DNA of 34,952 bases from contig NZ_LZRD01000047.1 in the NCBI RefSeq assembly GCF_001687325.1, positions 1 to 34,952 of the forward strand, in the 5' to 3' direction. Below the pieces are notes generated by a model. It was not told the origin of the DNA and ran no database searches. It saw only the letters and a list, made by a program, of their open reading frames with translations. Each line of letters starts with the position of its first letter. Position 1 is the first letter of the stretch. This DNA comes from Streptomyces sp. PTY087I2 (GTDB lineage: Bacteria > Actinomycetota > Actinomycetes > Streptomycetales > Streptomycetaceae). A program made the position numbers and the translations under genes. Shown here in pieces: positions 7,613 to 16,251 of this stretch.

Positions 7613-9013
7613 ATGACGGATTCCTGGGCCACTTTCGGCGCCGACCTGCATCTGGAGCCGGTCGGCCAGGGGCTGCGCAGCGGGCTGATGGAGGCGCTGC
7701 GCGAGGCGGTGCGCACCGGCCGCCTCGCCCCCGGCACCCGGCTGCCGTCCTCCCGGGTGCTCGCCGCCGACCTGGGCATCGCCCGCAACACCGTCGCCGA
7801 CGCTTACGCCGAACTGGTCGCCGAGGGCTGGCTCACCGCTCGCCAGGGCTCGGGGACCCGGGTCGCCCAGCGGTCCGCGCCGCGCCGCCCGGACCCGGCG
7901 GCCGCCCCCGCCCGGCCGGCCAGGACCGGGGCCGGGTACGACCTGAAGCCCGGCACACCCGACCTGTCCGGTTTCCCGCGCACCGCCTGGCTGAAGGCCG
8001 CCCGCAAGGCGCTCACCGCCGCGCCCGACGAGGTCTTCGGCTACGGCGACCCGCAGGGCCGCGTCGAACTGCGCACCGTGCTGGCCGAGTATCTGGCGCG
8101 GGCCCGCGGGGTGTACGCCGACCCGGAGCACATCGTGATCTGCGCCGGCTTCGCCCACGGCATCGCGCTGCTGGGCCGGGTGCTGCGCCGCCGCCGGGTC
8201 CGGGAGGTCGCCGTCGAGTCGTACGGCCTCGACGTCCATACGAACCTGCTCACCGACGCCGGACTGCGCATCCCGTGCCTGCCGCTGGACCAGCACGGGT
8301 CGCGCACCGGTGAGCTGGCCGCGATGCGCGGCGCGGGCGCGGTGCTGCTGACCCCGGCGCACCAGTTCCCCACCGGCGTACCGCTGCACCCCGACCGCCG
8401 GGCCGCCGCTGTCGACTGGGCCCGCTCCACCGGCGGGCTGATCCTGGAGGACGACTACGACGGGGAATTCCGGTACGACCGGCAGCCGGTGGGCGCGCTC
8501 CAGGGCCTCGACCCGGAACGGGTGGTGTATCTCGGCACCGCCAGCAAGTCGCTGGCCCCGGGGCTGCGGCTGGGCTGGATGGTGCTGCCCCGGCAGCTGA
8601 TCGGCGAGGTGGTGGCGGCGCAGGGCATGGCCGACCGGGTCTCCGGCTCGCCCGACCAGCTCACCCTCGCGGAGTTCATCGCGTCGGGCGCGTACGACCG
8701 GCATGTGCGCTCCATGCGGCTGCGCTACCGCCGCCGCCGCGACCAGCTCGTCGCGGCGCTCGCGGACCGCGCGCCGGGCATCGAGGTCAGCGGGATCGCG
8801 GCCGGGCTGCACGCCGTCCTCGAACTCCCCGCGGGCGCCGAACGCTCCGTGATCCAGGCGGCGGCCTTCCAGGGCCTGGCGCTGGAGGGCCTGTCCCGCT
8901 ACCGCCACCCGGACGCCCCGGCCACCCGCGACGCCCTGGTGATCGGCTACGGATCGCCGTCCGAGAGCGCCTGGGCGGGCGCGCTGGACGCCCTGTGCCG
9001 GGTGCTGCCGTAG
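7613..9013 (+). CDS. MocR/PdxR-type transcriptional regulator (GntR HTH + aminotransferase fold)
   Basis: This 466-aa protein has an N-terminal winged helix of GntR type (GTRLPSSRVLAADLGIARNT, then VADAYAELVAEGWLTARQGSG). A fold-type-I aminotransferase domain follows, with the PLP-binding lysine at ~K312 in GTASKSLAPGLRLGW and the upstream ILEDDYDGEFRY motif. MocR proteins usually sense PLP or PLP adducts and control a divergent neighbour. Here the neighbour is the AhpD-like gene, so that gene is the likely target. The ATG has no Shine-Dalgarno sequence and probably starts a leaderless mRNA. Length and domain order are normal for the family. Confidence 0.93.
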   Translation: MTDSWATFGADLHLEPVGQGLRSGLMEALREAVRTGRLAPGTRLPSSRVLAADLGIARNTVADAYAELVAEGWLTARQGSGTRVAQRSAPRRPDPAAAPARPARTGAGYDLKPGTPDLSGFPRTAWLKAARKALTAAPDEVFGYGDPQGRVELRTVLAEYLARARGVYADPEHIVICAGFAHGIALLGRVLRRRRVREVAVESYGLDVHTNLLTDAGLRIPCLPLDQHGSRTGELAAMRGAGAVLLTPAHQFPTGVPLHPDRRAAAVDWARSTGGLILEDDYDGEFRYDRQPVGALQGLDPERVVYLGTASKSLAPGLRLGWMVLPRQLIGEVVAAQGMADRVSGSPDQLTLAEFIASGAYDRHVRSMRLRYRRRRDQLVAALADRAPGIEVSGIAAGLHAVLELPAGAERSVIQAAAFQGLALEGLSRYRHPDAPATRDALVIGYGSPSESAWAGALDALCRVLP

Positions 9014-9031
9014 GACCCGCGGAAGGCAGGT

Positions 9032-9060
9032 TTCGAATCGACCATCCGTCGAACTAGTCT
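9032..9060 (+). promoter_or_regulatory. Candidate promoter of the lipoprotein/ATP-grasp pair
   Basis: TTCGAA (9032-9037) and TAGTCT (9055-9060) are separated by 17 bases, about 65 bases before the lipoprotein ATG. The -35 matches the housekeeping consensus only in part. Confidence 0.35.
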
Positions 9061-9126
9061 GACAAGAGGTCCGGTTGCGGAGATGCGGCCAGGGCCGGAA
9101 CACGTACCACGGGGGAGAAACCGAAC

Positions 9127-9444
9127 ATGGCCGGACGAAGGCTGAGGTCGAGCACGGTCGTGCTCGGCGGCATGGGGCTGCTCGCCCTGACGATCACATC
9201 CTGCGGCTCGGAGCCGGACAAGCGCTGCGCCGACCGCGTGACCCGCGAGCCCCTGCCCAGTTACGAGTGCCGGGGCGGCAGCGGCGGTGGCGGTGGCGGC
9301 GCGGGCGGTTCCGGCGGCGGCCGGGGCTCGTACTACTACGGCGGCAGCACCAGCAGCTACGACGGCAAGGTGCAGGGCGGCAGCTTCGACAAGTCCGCAG
9401 TCGACCGGGGCGGCTTCGGCTGCTCGAAGTCGGGCGGGGGCTGA
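9127..9444 (+). CDS. Small Gly-rich lipoprotein, partner of the ATP-grasp enzyme
   Basis: This 105-aa protein has a positively charged start (MAGRRLRSS), a hydrophobic segment and a lipobox ending in ITSC, so it should be a membrane-anchored lipoprotein. The mature part is short and dominated by a Gly/Ser/Arg/Tyr stretch (GGGGGGAGGSGGGRGSYYYG) and ends RGGFGCSKSGGG. The SD is GGGGGAGAAA (9111-9120). It lies six bases before the glutathionylspermidine-synthase-like gene, a pairing that recalls E. coli ygiB (lipoprotein) and ygiC (ATP-grasp). From memory, YgiB-type proteins also end in an RGGFG-like motif. The lipoprotein may be a substrate of the enzyme; that is inference. Confidence 0.8.
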   Translation: MAGRRLRSSTVVLGGMGLLALTITSCGSEPDKRCADRVTREPLPSYECRGGSGGGGGGAGGSGGGRGSYYYGGSTSSYDGKVQGGSFDKSAVDRGGFGCSKSGGG

Positions 9445-9450
9445 GCCACG

Positions 9451-10638
9451 ATGGAGCGCCGCACGATCGAGCCGCGCCCCGGCTGGCAGCAGACCGTCGA
9501 ATCGCAGGGCGTCGTCTACCCGCTCACCCGCTACCCCGACGACTCGCTCCGCCCGTACTGGGACGAGAGCGCCTACTACGCCTTCTCGCTGCCCGAGGTC
9601 GAGGCGCTGGAGGAGGTCGTCGAGGAACTGCACACGATGAGCCTGGCCGCCGCCGCGCACATCGTCGAGCACGACCGCTTCGCCGAACTCGGCATCACCG
9701 ACCCCCGGCTGGCCGGGCTCGTCGCCGAGTCCTGGCACCGCCGCGCCGAACTCCCGTCCGTGTACGGGCGGTTCGACCTGCGGTACGACGGGAACGGCCC
9801 GGCGAAGATGCTGGAGTACAACGCCGACACCCCGACCTCGCTGGTGGAGGCGGCGAGCGCGCAGTGGTTCTGGATGGAGGACCGGTTCCCCGGAGCCGAC
9901 CAGTGGAACTCCCTGCATGAACGGCTCGTCGCCGCCTGGAAGCGGCAGGCGCCCCTGCTGCCGCCGGGCCCGCTGCACTTCGTCCACTCCGACGGCGACG
10001 AGGCGGGCGAGGACCTGATGACGGTCGCGTATCTGCGCGAGACCGCCGACCAGGCCGGCCTGGAGACGCACGCGCTGTCCGTCGAGGAGATCGGCTGGGA
10101 CCGGCTGTCGGGGCGGTTCGTCGACGACCGGCTGCGCTTCATCCGCAGCTGCTTCAAGCTCTACCCCTGGGAGTGGCTGGCCACCGACCGCTTCGGCCCG
10201 CAGGTCCTGGACACCCTCGACAACGGCGGCGGCTCCGGCACCACCTGCTGGATCGAGCCCGCCTGGAAGATGCTGCTCTCCAACAAGGCGCTGCTGGCGA
10301 TCCTCTGGGAGCTGTACCCCGGCCACCCGAACCTGCTGCCCGCCTATCTCGACGGACCGCGCGAGCTGGCCGGACCCGGCGGGGCGGGGTACGTCTCCAA
10401 GCCGCTGCTCGGCCGCGAGGGCGCCGGGGTCGACCTGCACGGCCCCGGCTCCCCGCCGGTCCCGCGCGACGAGCCGTGCTGCTACCAGGAGCTGGCCCCG
10501 CTGCCCGAGATCGACGGCAACCGGGTGGTGCTCGGCGCGTGGACCGTCGAGGACGAGGCGGCGGGGCTCGGCATCCGGGAGTCGGCGGGGCCGGTCACGG
10601 ACGAGTACGCCCGCTTCCTGCCCCACGTCATCCTCTGA
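9451..10638 (+). CDS. Glutathionylspermidine synthase family ATP-grasp protein
   Basis: This 395-aa protein matches the C-terminal ATP-grasp ligase half of glutathionylspermidine synthase (YgiC/YjfC type). Recognisable parts are PYWDESAYYAFSLPEVEALE, the conserved FDLRYDGNGPAKMLEYNADTPTSL region, IEPAWKMLLSNKALLAILW, the nucleotide-binding SKPLLGREGAGV loop and a C-terminal GAWTVEDEAAGLGIRES. The family makes an amide bond between a carboxylate (peptide or glutathione) and an amine using ATP. Streptomyces uses mycothiol rather than glutathione, so the true substrate must differ. It is co-transcribed with the small lipoprotein upstream (6-base gap) and converges on rocD, with only 10 bases between the stops. 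Confidence 0.9.
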   Translation: MERRTIEPRPGWQQTVESQGVVYPLTRYPDDSLRPYWDESAYYAFSLPEVEALEEVVEELHTMSLAAAAHIVEHDRFAELGITDPRLAGLVAESWHRRAELPSVYGRFDLRYDGNGPAKMLEYNADTPTSLVEAASAQWFWMEDRFPGADQWNSLHERLVAAWKRQAPLLPPGPLHFVHSDGDEAGEDLMTVAYLRETADQAGLETHALSVEEIGWDRLSGRFVDDRLRFIRSCFKLYPWEWLATDRFGPQVLDTLDNGGGSGTTCWIEPAWKMLLSNKALLAILWELYPGHPNLLPAYLDGPRELAGPGGAGYVSKPLLGREGAGVDLHGPGSPPVPRDEPCCYQELAPLPEIDGNRVVLGAWTVEDEAAGLGIRESAGPVTDEYARFLPHVIL

Positions 10639-10648
10639 GACCTGCGTC

Positions 10649-11857
10649 CTACCGGGCGCTCAGCACCGCCCGCAGCCGGTCCAGGCCCCAGTCCAGGTCC
10701 TCCTTGGAGATCACCAGCGGCGGCGCGATCCGGATCGTCGAGCCGTGGGTGTCCTTCACCAGCACCCCCTCCTCCATCAGCTTCTCGGAGATCTCCCGGC
10801 CGGTGCCCAGCGCCGGAGCGATGTCCACCCCCGCCCACAGCCCCCGGCCGCGCACCGCCTCCACCGCGCCGCCGCCCGTCAACAGGCCCAGTTCCCGGTG
10901 CAGATGGTCGCCCAGCTCGGCCGCCCGCTGCTGGTACTCGCCGGTCCGCAGCATCGCGATCACCTCCAGCGCCACCGCGCACGCCAGCGGGTTCCCGCCG
11001 AACGTCGAGCCGTGCTCACCGGGCCGGAACACCCCCAGCACATCCGCCGACGAGACCACCGCGGAGACCGGCACCACCCCGCCGCCCAGCGCCTTGCCCA
11101 GCACATACATGTCCGGCACCACACCCTCGTGGTCCAGCGCGAACGTCTTCCCGGTCCGGCCCAGGCCCGACTGGATCTCGTCCGCGATGAACAGCACGTT
11201 CCGCTCGCGGGTCAGCTCCCGTACGCCGGGGAGATAGCCGGCCGGCGGCACCAGCACCCCCGCCTCGCCCTGGATCGGCTCGATCAGCACCGCCACGGTG
11301 TTCTCGGTCATCGCCTCCCGCATCGCGGTGAGATCCCCGTACGGCACGATCTCGAAGCCCGGGGTGTACGGGCCGAAGTCGGCCCGCGCCTCCGGGTCGG
11401 TGGAGAAGCTGACGATCGTCGTCGTACGGCCGTGGAAGTTGTCCGAGGCCACGATGATCTTGGCCATGCCGTCCGGTACGCCCTTGACCCGGTAGCCCCA
11501 CTTGCGGGCGGTCTTCACCGCGGTCTCCACGGCCTCCGCCCCGGTGTTCATCGGCAGCACCGTCTCCATGCCGCACAGCGCCGCCAGCTCCGTACAGAAA
11601 TCGGCGAACCGGTCGTGGTAGAAGGCCCGGGACGTCAGCGTGACGCGATCCAGCTGGGCCCTGGCCGCGTCGATGAGACGGCGGTTGCCATGGCCGAAAT
11701 TGAGCGCCGAATATCCGGCGAGCAGGTCCAGGTAGCGGCGGCCCTCGACATCGGTCATCCAGGCGCCCTCGGCGGAGGCCACGACGACCGGCAACGGGTG
11801 GTAGTTGTGCGCGCTGTGCGCCTCGGCGGAGGCGATGGCGGTTTCCGTGGTCGACAC
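10649..11857 (-). CDS. rocD: Ornithine aminotransferase
   Basis: Ornithine-oxo-acid transaminase (ornithine + 2-oxoglutarate to glutamate semialdehyde + glutamate), a cytoplasmic PLP enzyme of arginine/ornithine catabolism and proline supply. It is 402 aa, a normal length. Motifs: NTGAEAVETAVKTARKWGY, FHGRTTTIVSFSTDP, EPIQGEAGVLVPP, LFIADEIQSGLGRTGK, the PLP lysine ~K255 in VLGKALGGGVVPVSA, and HGSTFGGNPLACAVA. The frame extends far upstream, but the start is the GTG at 11857, preceded by CGGAGAC at suitable spacing and giving the usual STTETAIASAEAH N-terminus. It stands alone, divergent from trpS across 237 bases. Confidence 0.95.
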   Translation of the reverse strand: MSTTETAIASAEAHSAHNYHPLPVVVASAEGAWMTDVEGRRYLDLLAGYSALNFGHGNRRLIDAARAQLDRVTLTSRAFYHDRFADFCTELAALCGMETVLPMNTGAEAVETAVKTARKWGYRVKGVPDGMAKIIVASDNFHGRTTTIVSFSTDPEARADFGPYTPGFEIVPYGDLTAMREAMTENTVAVLIEPIQGEAGVLVPPAGYLPGVRELTRERNVLFIADEIQSGLGRTGKTFALDHEGVVPDMYVLGKALGGGVVPVSAVVSSADVLGVFRPGEHGSTFGGNPLACAVALEVIAMLRTGEYQQRAAELGDHLHRELGLLTGGGAVEAVRGRGLWAGVDIAPALGTGREISEKLMEEGVLVKDTHGSTIRIAPPLVISKEDLDWGLDRLRAVLSAR

Positions 11858-12094
11858 GGGGTCTCCGTTCGTCGTGCGGCTGGGCGGCGGGTGGTGCCCA
11901 CTTTGTATCGTCGGCCGGTCCTCGCGCCGGGAAACCTCCACCGCGCGGCGCGCCCGCCGTCGCACGCCGGGCGGCCGGAATGTGTGGTTCGTCTCAGCTG
12001 TGCGCTCCCGTGCTCCGGGACCGTGCGGTGACGCGCCCTTTCCGCCCCCGCACCGGCTGCCGGAGATGCCCCGGGCACCTGAGACAATGGGGCC

Positions 12095-13162
12095 ATGGCC
12101 TCTGATCGCCCTTCGCTCCCCACCGACCAGCCGCAGACGGGCCGCACCGGTGCGGCCGCCCGTCCGCGCGTGCTCTCCGGGATCCAGCCCACCGCAGGCT
12201 CGTTCCACCTCGGCAACTACCTGGGCGCGGTGCGCCAGTGGGTGGCGTTGCAGGAGAGCCACGACGCCTTCTACATGGTCGTGGACCTGCACGCGATCAC
12301 GGTCCCGCAGGACCCCGCCGAGCTGCGGGCCAACACCCGGCTCGCGGCGGCGCAGCTGCTGGCGGCCGGCCTGGACCCGGAGCGCTGCACGCTCTTCGTC
12401 CAGAGCCATGTGCCCGAGCACGCCCAGCTCGGCTGGGTGATGAACTGCCTCACCGGCTTCGGCGAGGCCTCCCGGATGACGCAGTTCAAGGACAAGTCCG
12501 CCAAGCAGGGCGCCGACCGGGCCACCGTCGGCCTCTTCACCTACCCGGTGCTCCAGGTCGCCGACATCCTGCTCTACCAGGCGAACCAGGTCCCGGTGGG
12601 CGAGGACCAGCGCCAGCACATCGAGCTGACCCGCGACCTCGCCGAGCGGTTCAACGGACGGTACGGCCAGACGTTCACCGTCCCCGCGCCGTACATCCTC
12701 AAGGAGACGGCGAAGATCTTCGACCTCCAGGACCCGGCGGTCAAGATGAGCAAGTCGGCCTCCACGCCGAAGGGCCTCATCAACCTCCTCGACGACCCGA
12801 AGGTCACCGCCAAGAAGGTGAAGAGCGCCGTCACCGACACCGACACGGTGATCCGCTTCGACGAGGAGAAGAAGCCGGGCGTCAGCAACCTGCTCACGAT
12901 CCTCTCCACCCTCTCGGGCACGGCGGTGGACGATCTGGAACGCAGTTACGAGGGCAAGGGCTACGGCGCGCTGAAGACCGACCTGGCCGAAGCCATGGTG
13001 GAATTCGTCACTCCCTTCCGGGCCCGCACCCAGGAATATCTGGACGACCCGGAGACGCTGGACTCCATCCTGGCCAAGGGAGCGGAGAAGGCCAGGGCCG
13101 TCGCCGCGGAGACGCTGGCACAGACGTACGACCGGATGGGCTTCCTGCCCGCGAAGCACTGA
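12095..13162 (+). CDS. trpS: Tryptophanyl-tRNA synthetase
   Basis: Class I aminoacyl-tRNA synthetase charging tRNA-Trp, 355 aa. The ATP-binding signature is HLGN at residues 38-41 (QPTAGSFHLGNYLGAV), and the KMSKS loop is at ~217-221 (VKMSKSAS). GEDQRQHIELTRDLAERFN is the typical family segment. Streptomyces often has two TrpRS enzymes, one constitutive and one indolmycin-resistant and inducible. This local context is the one I associate with the constitutive housekeeping copy (trpRS2 of S. coelicolor), from memory. There is no Shine-Dalgarno sequence; GACAAT (12083-12088) lies 6 nt before the ATG, suggesting a leaderless mRNA. The first ~24 residues are a non-conserved Pro/Thr-rich extension. 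Confidence 0.97.
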   Translation: MASDRPSLPTDQPQTGRTGAAARPRVLSGIQPTAGSFHLGNYLGAVRQWVALQESHDAFYMVVDLHAITVPQDPAELRANTRLAAAQLLAAGLDPERCTLFVQSHVPEHAQLGWVMNCLTGFGEASRMTQFKDKSAKQGADRATVGLFTYPVLQVADILLYQANQVPVGEDQRQHIELTRDLAERFNGRYGQTFTVPAPYILKETAKIFDLQDPAVKMSKSASTPKGLINLLDDPKVTAKKVKSAVTDTDTVIRFDEEKKPGVSNLLTILSTLSGTAVDDLERSYEGKGYGALKTDLAEAMVEFVTPFRARTQEYLDDPETLDSILAKGAEKARAVAAETLAQTYDRMGFLPAKH

Positions 13163-13214
13163 GTCCAAGGACCCTGGCGAGATCATGGCCGCAGGGGTCA
13201 CACTTGCGGCGGAA

Positions 13215-13242
13215 CGCGCGGGCCGGGTGCCCGGCCCGCGCG
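13215..13242 (+). terminator. Terminator of trpS
   Basis: A perfect 13-bp inverted repeat, CGCGCGGGCCGGG (13215-13227) and CCCGGCCCGCGCG (13230-13242), has a 2-nt centre. It lies 52 bases past the trpS stop and 41 bases before the next GTG start. It has no U-tract. Confidence 0.7.
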
Positions 13243-13283
13243 GCATGACCGAAAATCGACCATCGACGACGGAGGAGAACGAC

Positions 13284-13886
13284 GTGGGGACCGTAACGCT
13301 CGGCGTTTCGATCGCGGTCCCGGAGCCCTACGGCAGCCTGCTCCAGGAACGCCGCGCGAGCTTCGGGGACCCTGCCGCCTTCGGCATTCCCACCCACGTC
13401 ACCCTGCTCCCGCCGACGGAGGCGGACGCGGCGGACCTGCCCGCGATCGAGGCGCATCTCGACACGATCGCCACGGCCGGCCGCCCGTTCCCGATGCGGC
13501 TCTCCGGCACCGGCACCTTCCGCCCGCTGTCGCCGGTCGTCTTCGTCCAGGTCGTCGCGGGCGCCTCGGCCTGTTCCTGGCTCCAGAAGCGGGTCCGGGA
13601 CGCCTCCGGGCCCCTGGTCCGCGAGCTCCAGTTCCCGTACCACCCGCACGTCACCGTGGCCCACGGCATCTCCGAGGAGGCCATGGACCGCGCCTACGCG
13701 GAGCTCGCCGACTACGAGGCCGCCTGGACCTGCGGTTCCTTCGCGCTGTACGAGCAGGGCCCGGACGCCGTCTGGCGCAAGCTCCGCGACTTCCCGTTCG
13801 GCGGAGGCGGCGGCGCGCCCGCCGTCCCCGCCCAGGGCGGCTACACGATCGAGGCGTCGACCTCGGCCCCGTCGCTGCGGCCCTGA
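13284..13886 (+). CDS. 2'-5' RNA ligase / 2H phosphoesterase family protein
   Basis: This 200-aa protein has the two HxTx motifs that define the 2H phosphoesterase superfamily: H38-V-T40 in PTHVTLLPP and H122-V-T124 in HPHVTVAHG. Spacing and overall length fit the 2'-5' RNA ligase-like subgroup, which handles cyclic or 2'-5' phosphodiesters in RNA or nucleotides. The substrate here is unknown. The open frame extends to 13185, but GTG 13284 is chosen because GGAGGAG (13271-13277) is ideally placed and the earlier part would run through the trpS terminator. The C-terminus has a Gly-rich linker and a short polar tail. Confidence 0.88.
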   Translation: MGTVTLGVSIAVPEPYGSLLQERRASFGDPAAFGIPTHVTLLPPTEADAADLPAIEAHLDTIATAGRPFPMRLSGTGTFRPLSPVVFVQVVAGASACSWLQKRVRDASGPLVRELQFPYHPHVTVAHGISEEAMDRAYAELADYEAAWTCGSFALYEQGPDAVWRKLRDFPFGGGGGAPAVPAQGGYTIEASTSAPSLRP

Positions 13887-13910
13887 GCGGCCCCGGCGCA
13901 GCTCGGGCGC

Positions 13911-14666
13911 TCAGACGGGCAGCCGCCGGAACAGCGGGCGCGGCACATGCCGCAGCGCCGCCATCACCACCCGCAGCGAACCGGGCACCCATACGGTCTC
14001 CGAGCGCCGCCGCAGCCCCGTGACGATCGCGTCCGCGACCTCCTCGGGCCCGGTCGCGAGCGGCTGCTCCGGCAGCCCCGCCGTGGCCCGGGTCCGGACG
14101 AACCCCGGCCGGACCACCATCACCTGCACCCCGGTGCCCTGGAGCGCGTCGCCGAGCCCCTGGGCGAACGCGTCGAGCCCCGCCTTGCTGGAGCCGTAGA
14201 TGAAGTCCGCGCGCCGGGCGCGCTCCCCGGCCACCGAGGACAGCACCACCAGCGAACCGTGGCCCTGCGCCTGGAGTGCGCCGGCGCACACCAGCCCGGC
14301 GGAGACCGCCCCCGTGTAGTTGGTCTGGGCGACCCGGACGGCGGCCATCGGCTCCTCCTCGTCCCGCGCCTGATCGCCGAGGACCCCGAACGCCATCAGC
14401 ACGACGTCGATGTCGCCCTCCGCGAAGACCTTGCCGAGGGCGACCTCGTGGGAGGCGGAGTCCAGCGCGTCGAAGTCGACGGTACGGACGTCGGCCCCGC
14501 GCCCGCGCAGCTCGGCGGCGGCCGCGTCCAGGGCGGGGGAGGGGCGCCCGGCCAGCCAGACCCGGCGGGTGCGCAGGGCGATCAGCCGGCGCGCGGTGGC
14601 CAGAGCGATCTCGGACGTACCGCCGAGGACGAGCAGGGACTGCGGGGCGCCGAAGGCATCCTTCAC
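13911..14666 (-). CDS. DprE2-like short-chain dehydrogenase
   Basis: This 251-aa SDR-family protein resembles decaprenylphosphoryl-2-keto-ribose reductase (DprE2). It begins GAPQSLLVLGGTSEIALATA, the dinucleotide-binding segment in the GGTSEI form typical of DprE2. The catalytic Ser is in SSVAGERARR and the YxxxK pair in FIYGSSKAGLDAFAQGL. The start is a GTG with AGGAG 6 nt upstream on its strand. It lies 42 bases downstream of the DprE1-like gene, so the two form an operon as in mycobacteria. Streptomyces walls have no arabinogalactan, so the substrate is probably not decaprenylphosphoryl ribose for that polymer. Confidence 0.85.
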   Translation of the reverse strand: MKDAFGAPQSLLVLGGTSEIALATARRLIALRTRRVWLAGRPSPALDAAAAELRGRGADVRTVDFDALDSASHEVALGKVFAEGDIDVVLMAFGVLGDQARDEEEPMAAVRVAQTNYTGAVSAGLVCAGALQAQGHGSLVVLSSVAGERARRADFIYGSSKAGLDAFAQGLGDALQGTGVQVMVVRPGFVRTRATAGLPEQPLATGPEEVADAIVTGLRRRSETVWVPGSLRVVMAALRHVPRPLFRRLPV

Positions 14667-14708
14667 GGAAAGCTCCTGGTCAGATGGGGTGAGATTCTCT
14701 GGGGTCGA

Positions 14709-16079
14709 TCACGGTCCGAGCCGGCGCGACAGGTCCGAGCGGAACGCTCCCGCCGGGTCCAGCCGCGCCCGCAGCTCCCGGAACTCCGCCAGCCGCGGGT
14801 ACATCGCGGCCGCCGTCTCCGGCCGCATCCGGGAGTCCTGCGCCAGGCAGACCCGGCCCCCGGCGGCGGCCACCTCCTCGTCGACACCGTCCAGGAGGCG
14901 GGCCAGTCCCGGCAGGGCCGCGGGCAGATCCAGCTCCAGGGACCAGCCGGGCGCGGCGAACGACAGCGGGCCCGGGCCCGCCGCCCCGAACCGCTGGAGA
15001 ACGGCCCGCACGGCGGGGCTCCGGCGCGCCGCGATCCGGCGCACCACCCGGTGCAGGGTCTCCTCCTGGCCGTACCCGACGGTGAACCGGTAGCGCACCA
15101 GACCGCCCCGGCCGTAGAGCGGGCGTACGTCGGGGAGGGCGTCCGAGGCGTGGAAGAAGGCGGGGACGGGGCGCAGCTCACCGGTCCGCGCGCGGGGTGC
15201 GCCCCGGTAGCGGACCTCGTTGCACAGGGCGGCGGCCGCGGCCGCCGGTCCGAGCAGCCCGCCCGGCAGCGGCGGGAGACCGGGGAGGAGAGGCTTCCCC
15301 GGCGCTCCTCCGGAGCGCTTCGCGAGTCCAATGCGCCCCGCGTGCGCCGGGCGCATATCGGGGGTCGCGTGCTCCCCCCGGGTGAGGATCCCGCGTCCGG
15401 TCGCCCGGCCCCGGGCCATCAGGTCGACCCAGGCGGAGGCGTACGGCAGCCGGTCGCCGCCCGCGGTGAAACGGGCCAGCAGATCGTCCAGGTCCCCGGC
15501 GCGCTCGGTGGAGACCGACATCAGCCCCGTGGTGACGCGCCGGAGGCGGAGCGTGGCACCCAGGATCACGCCGGTCAGCCCGAGACCCCCGGCGGTCGCG
15601 TCGAAGAGGGCGGTGCCCGGCAGCACCGTACGCACCTCGCCGTCGGCCGTGAGCAGCTCCAGGGCGCTCACGTGCCGGGCGAACGAACCCGCCCGGCGGT
15701 GGTCGAGGCCGGGCAGATCGGAGGCGATCGCCCCGCCGACCGTCACCCTGCCGGTCCCCGGCAGGACCGGCGGCAGCCAGCCCAGCGGCAGCAGGACCCG
15801 CAGCAGCCGCTCCAGGCTGACCCCCGCGTCGCAGCGCACCACGCCGGCGGCGGCGTCCACCCCGCCGATCCGGGCCAGGCCCGACAGATCGAGCACCGAG
15901 CCGCCCGCGTTCTGCGCCGCGTCCCCGGGCGACCGCCCCAGCCCGCGCGCGATGACGCCCCGGGGCCCGCGCCCCCGGACGACGGCGGCCGCATCCTCGT
16001 AACCACGGGGGCGGAACCGCACAGCGGTCGTCGGGGCGGTGCGGCCCCAGCCGGTCAAGGACACCGTGTCGACGGACAT
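14709..16079 (-). CDS. DprE1-like FAD-dependent oxidoreductase with altered active site
   Basis: This 456-aa protein is of the VAO/FAD-binding type and collinear with mycobacterial DprE1 (461 aa): FAD-binding IARGLGRSPGDAAQNAGG, PVLPGTGRVTVGGAIASDL, and a C-terminal PETAAAMYPRLAEFRELR ... FRSDLSRRL. Compared with M. tuberculosis DprE1 as I remember it, three active-site positions differ: Lys367 is Gln (~Q362, VLQRFG), Cys387 is Glu (~E382, GWSLELDLP) and Lys418 is Gln (~Q414, AQDSR). The SYGD of the FAD loop is SPGD. The fold is secure; the reaction may have changed. On its strand TACGGT lies 7 nt before the ATG and there is no SD, so it is probably leaderless. Confidence 0.85.
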   Translation of the reverse strand: MSVDTVSLTGWGRTAPTTAVRFRPRGYEDAAAVVRGRGPRGVIARGLGRSPGDAAQNAGGSVLDLSGLARIGGVDAAAGVVRCDAGVSLERLLRVLLPLGWLPPVLPGTGRVTVGGAIASDLPGLDHRRAGSFARHVSALELLTADGEVRTVLPGTALFDATAGGLGLTGVILGATLRLRRVTTGLMSVSTERAGDLDDLLARFTAGGDRLPYASAWVDLMARGRATGRGILTRGEHATPDMRPAHAGRIGLAKRSGGAPGKPLLPGLPPLPGGLLGPAAAAAALCNEVRYRGAPRARTGELRPVPAFFHASDALPDVRPLYGRGGLVRYRFTVGYGQEETLHRVVRRIAARRSPAVRAVLQRFGAAGPGPLSFAAPGWSLELDLPAALPGLARLLDGVDEEVAAAGGRVCLAQDSRMRPETAAAMYPRLAEFRELRARLDPAGAFRSDLSRRLGP

Positions 16080-16251
16080 GGGAGTGACCGTATCGCCCGG
16101 GAAATCCCCTTTGCGGCATTGGTGAATTCGCTCACCGGAACGGGTGATGGAGTGAGTGTCAGCGCATGGTGACGAAGATCCACCGGACGCGTCCGGGAGA
16201 GTCCGGGGCGAGCCGCTGGTGTTCCGGGCTCAGGAGGGTACGCGTGACGTC

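Noticed and set aside
13947..16172. 741-codon plus-strand frame
   Set aside because: Antisense to the DprE1/DprE2-like pair; Arg/Gly/Pro-rich with no domain.
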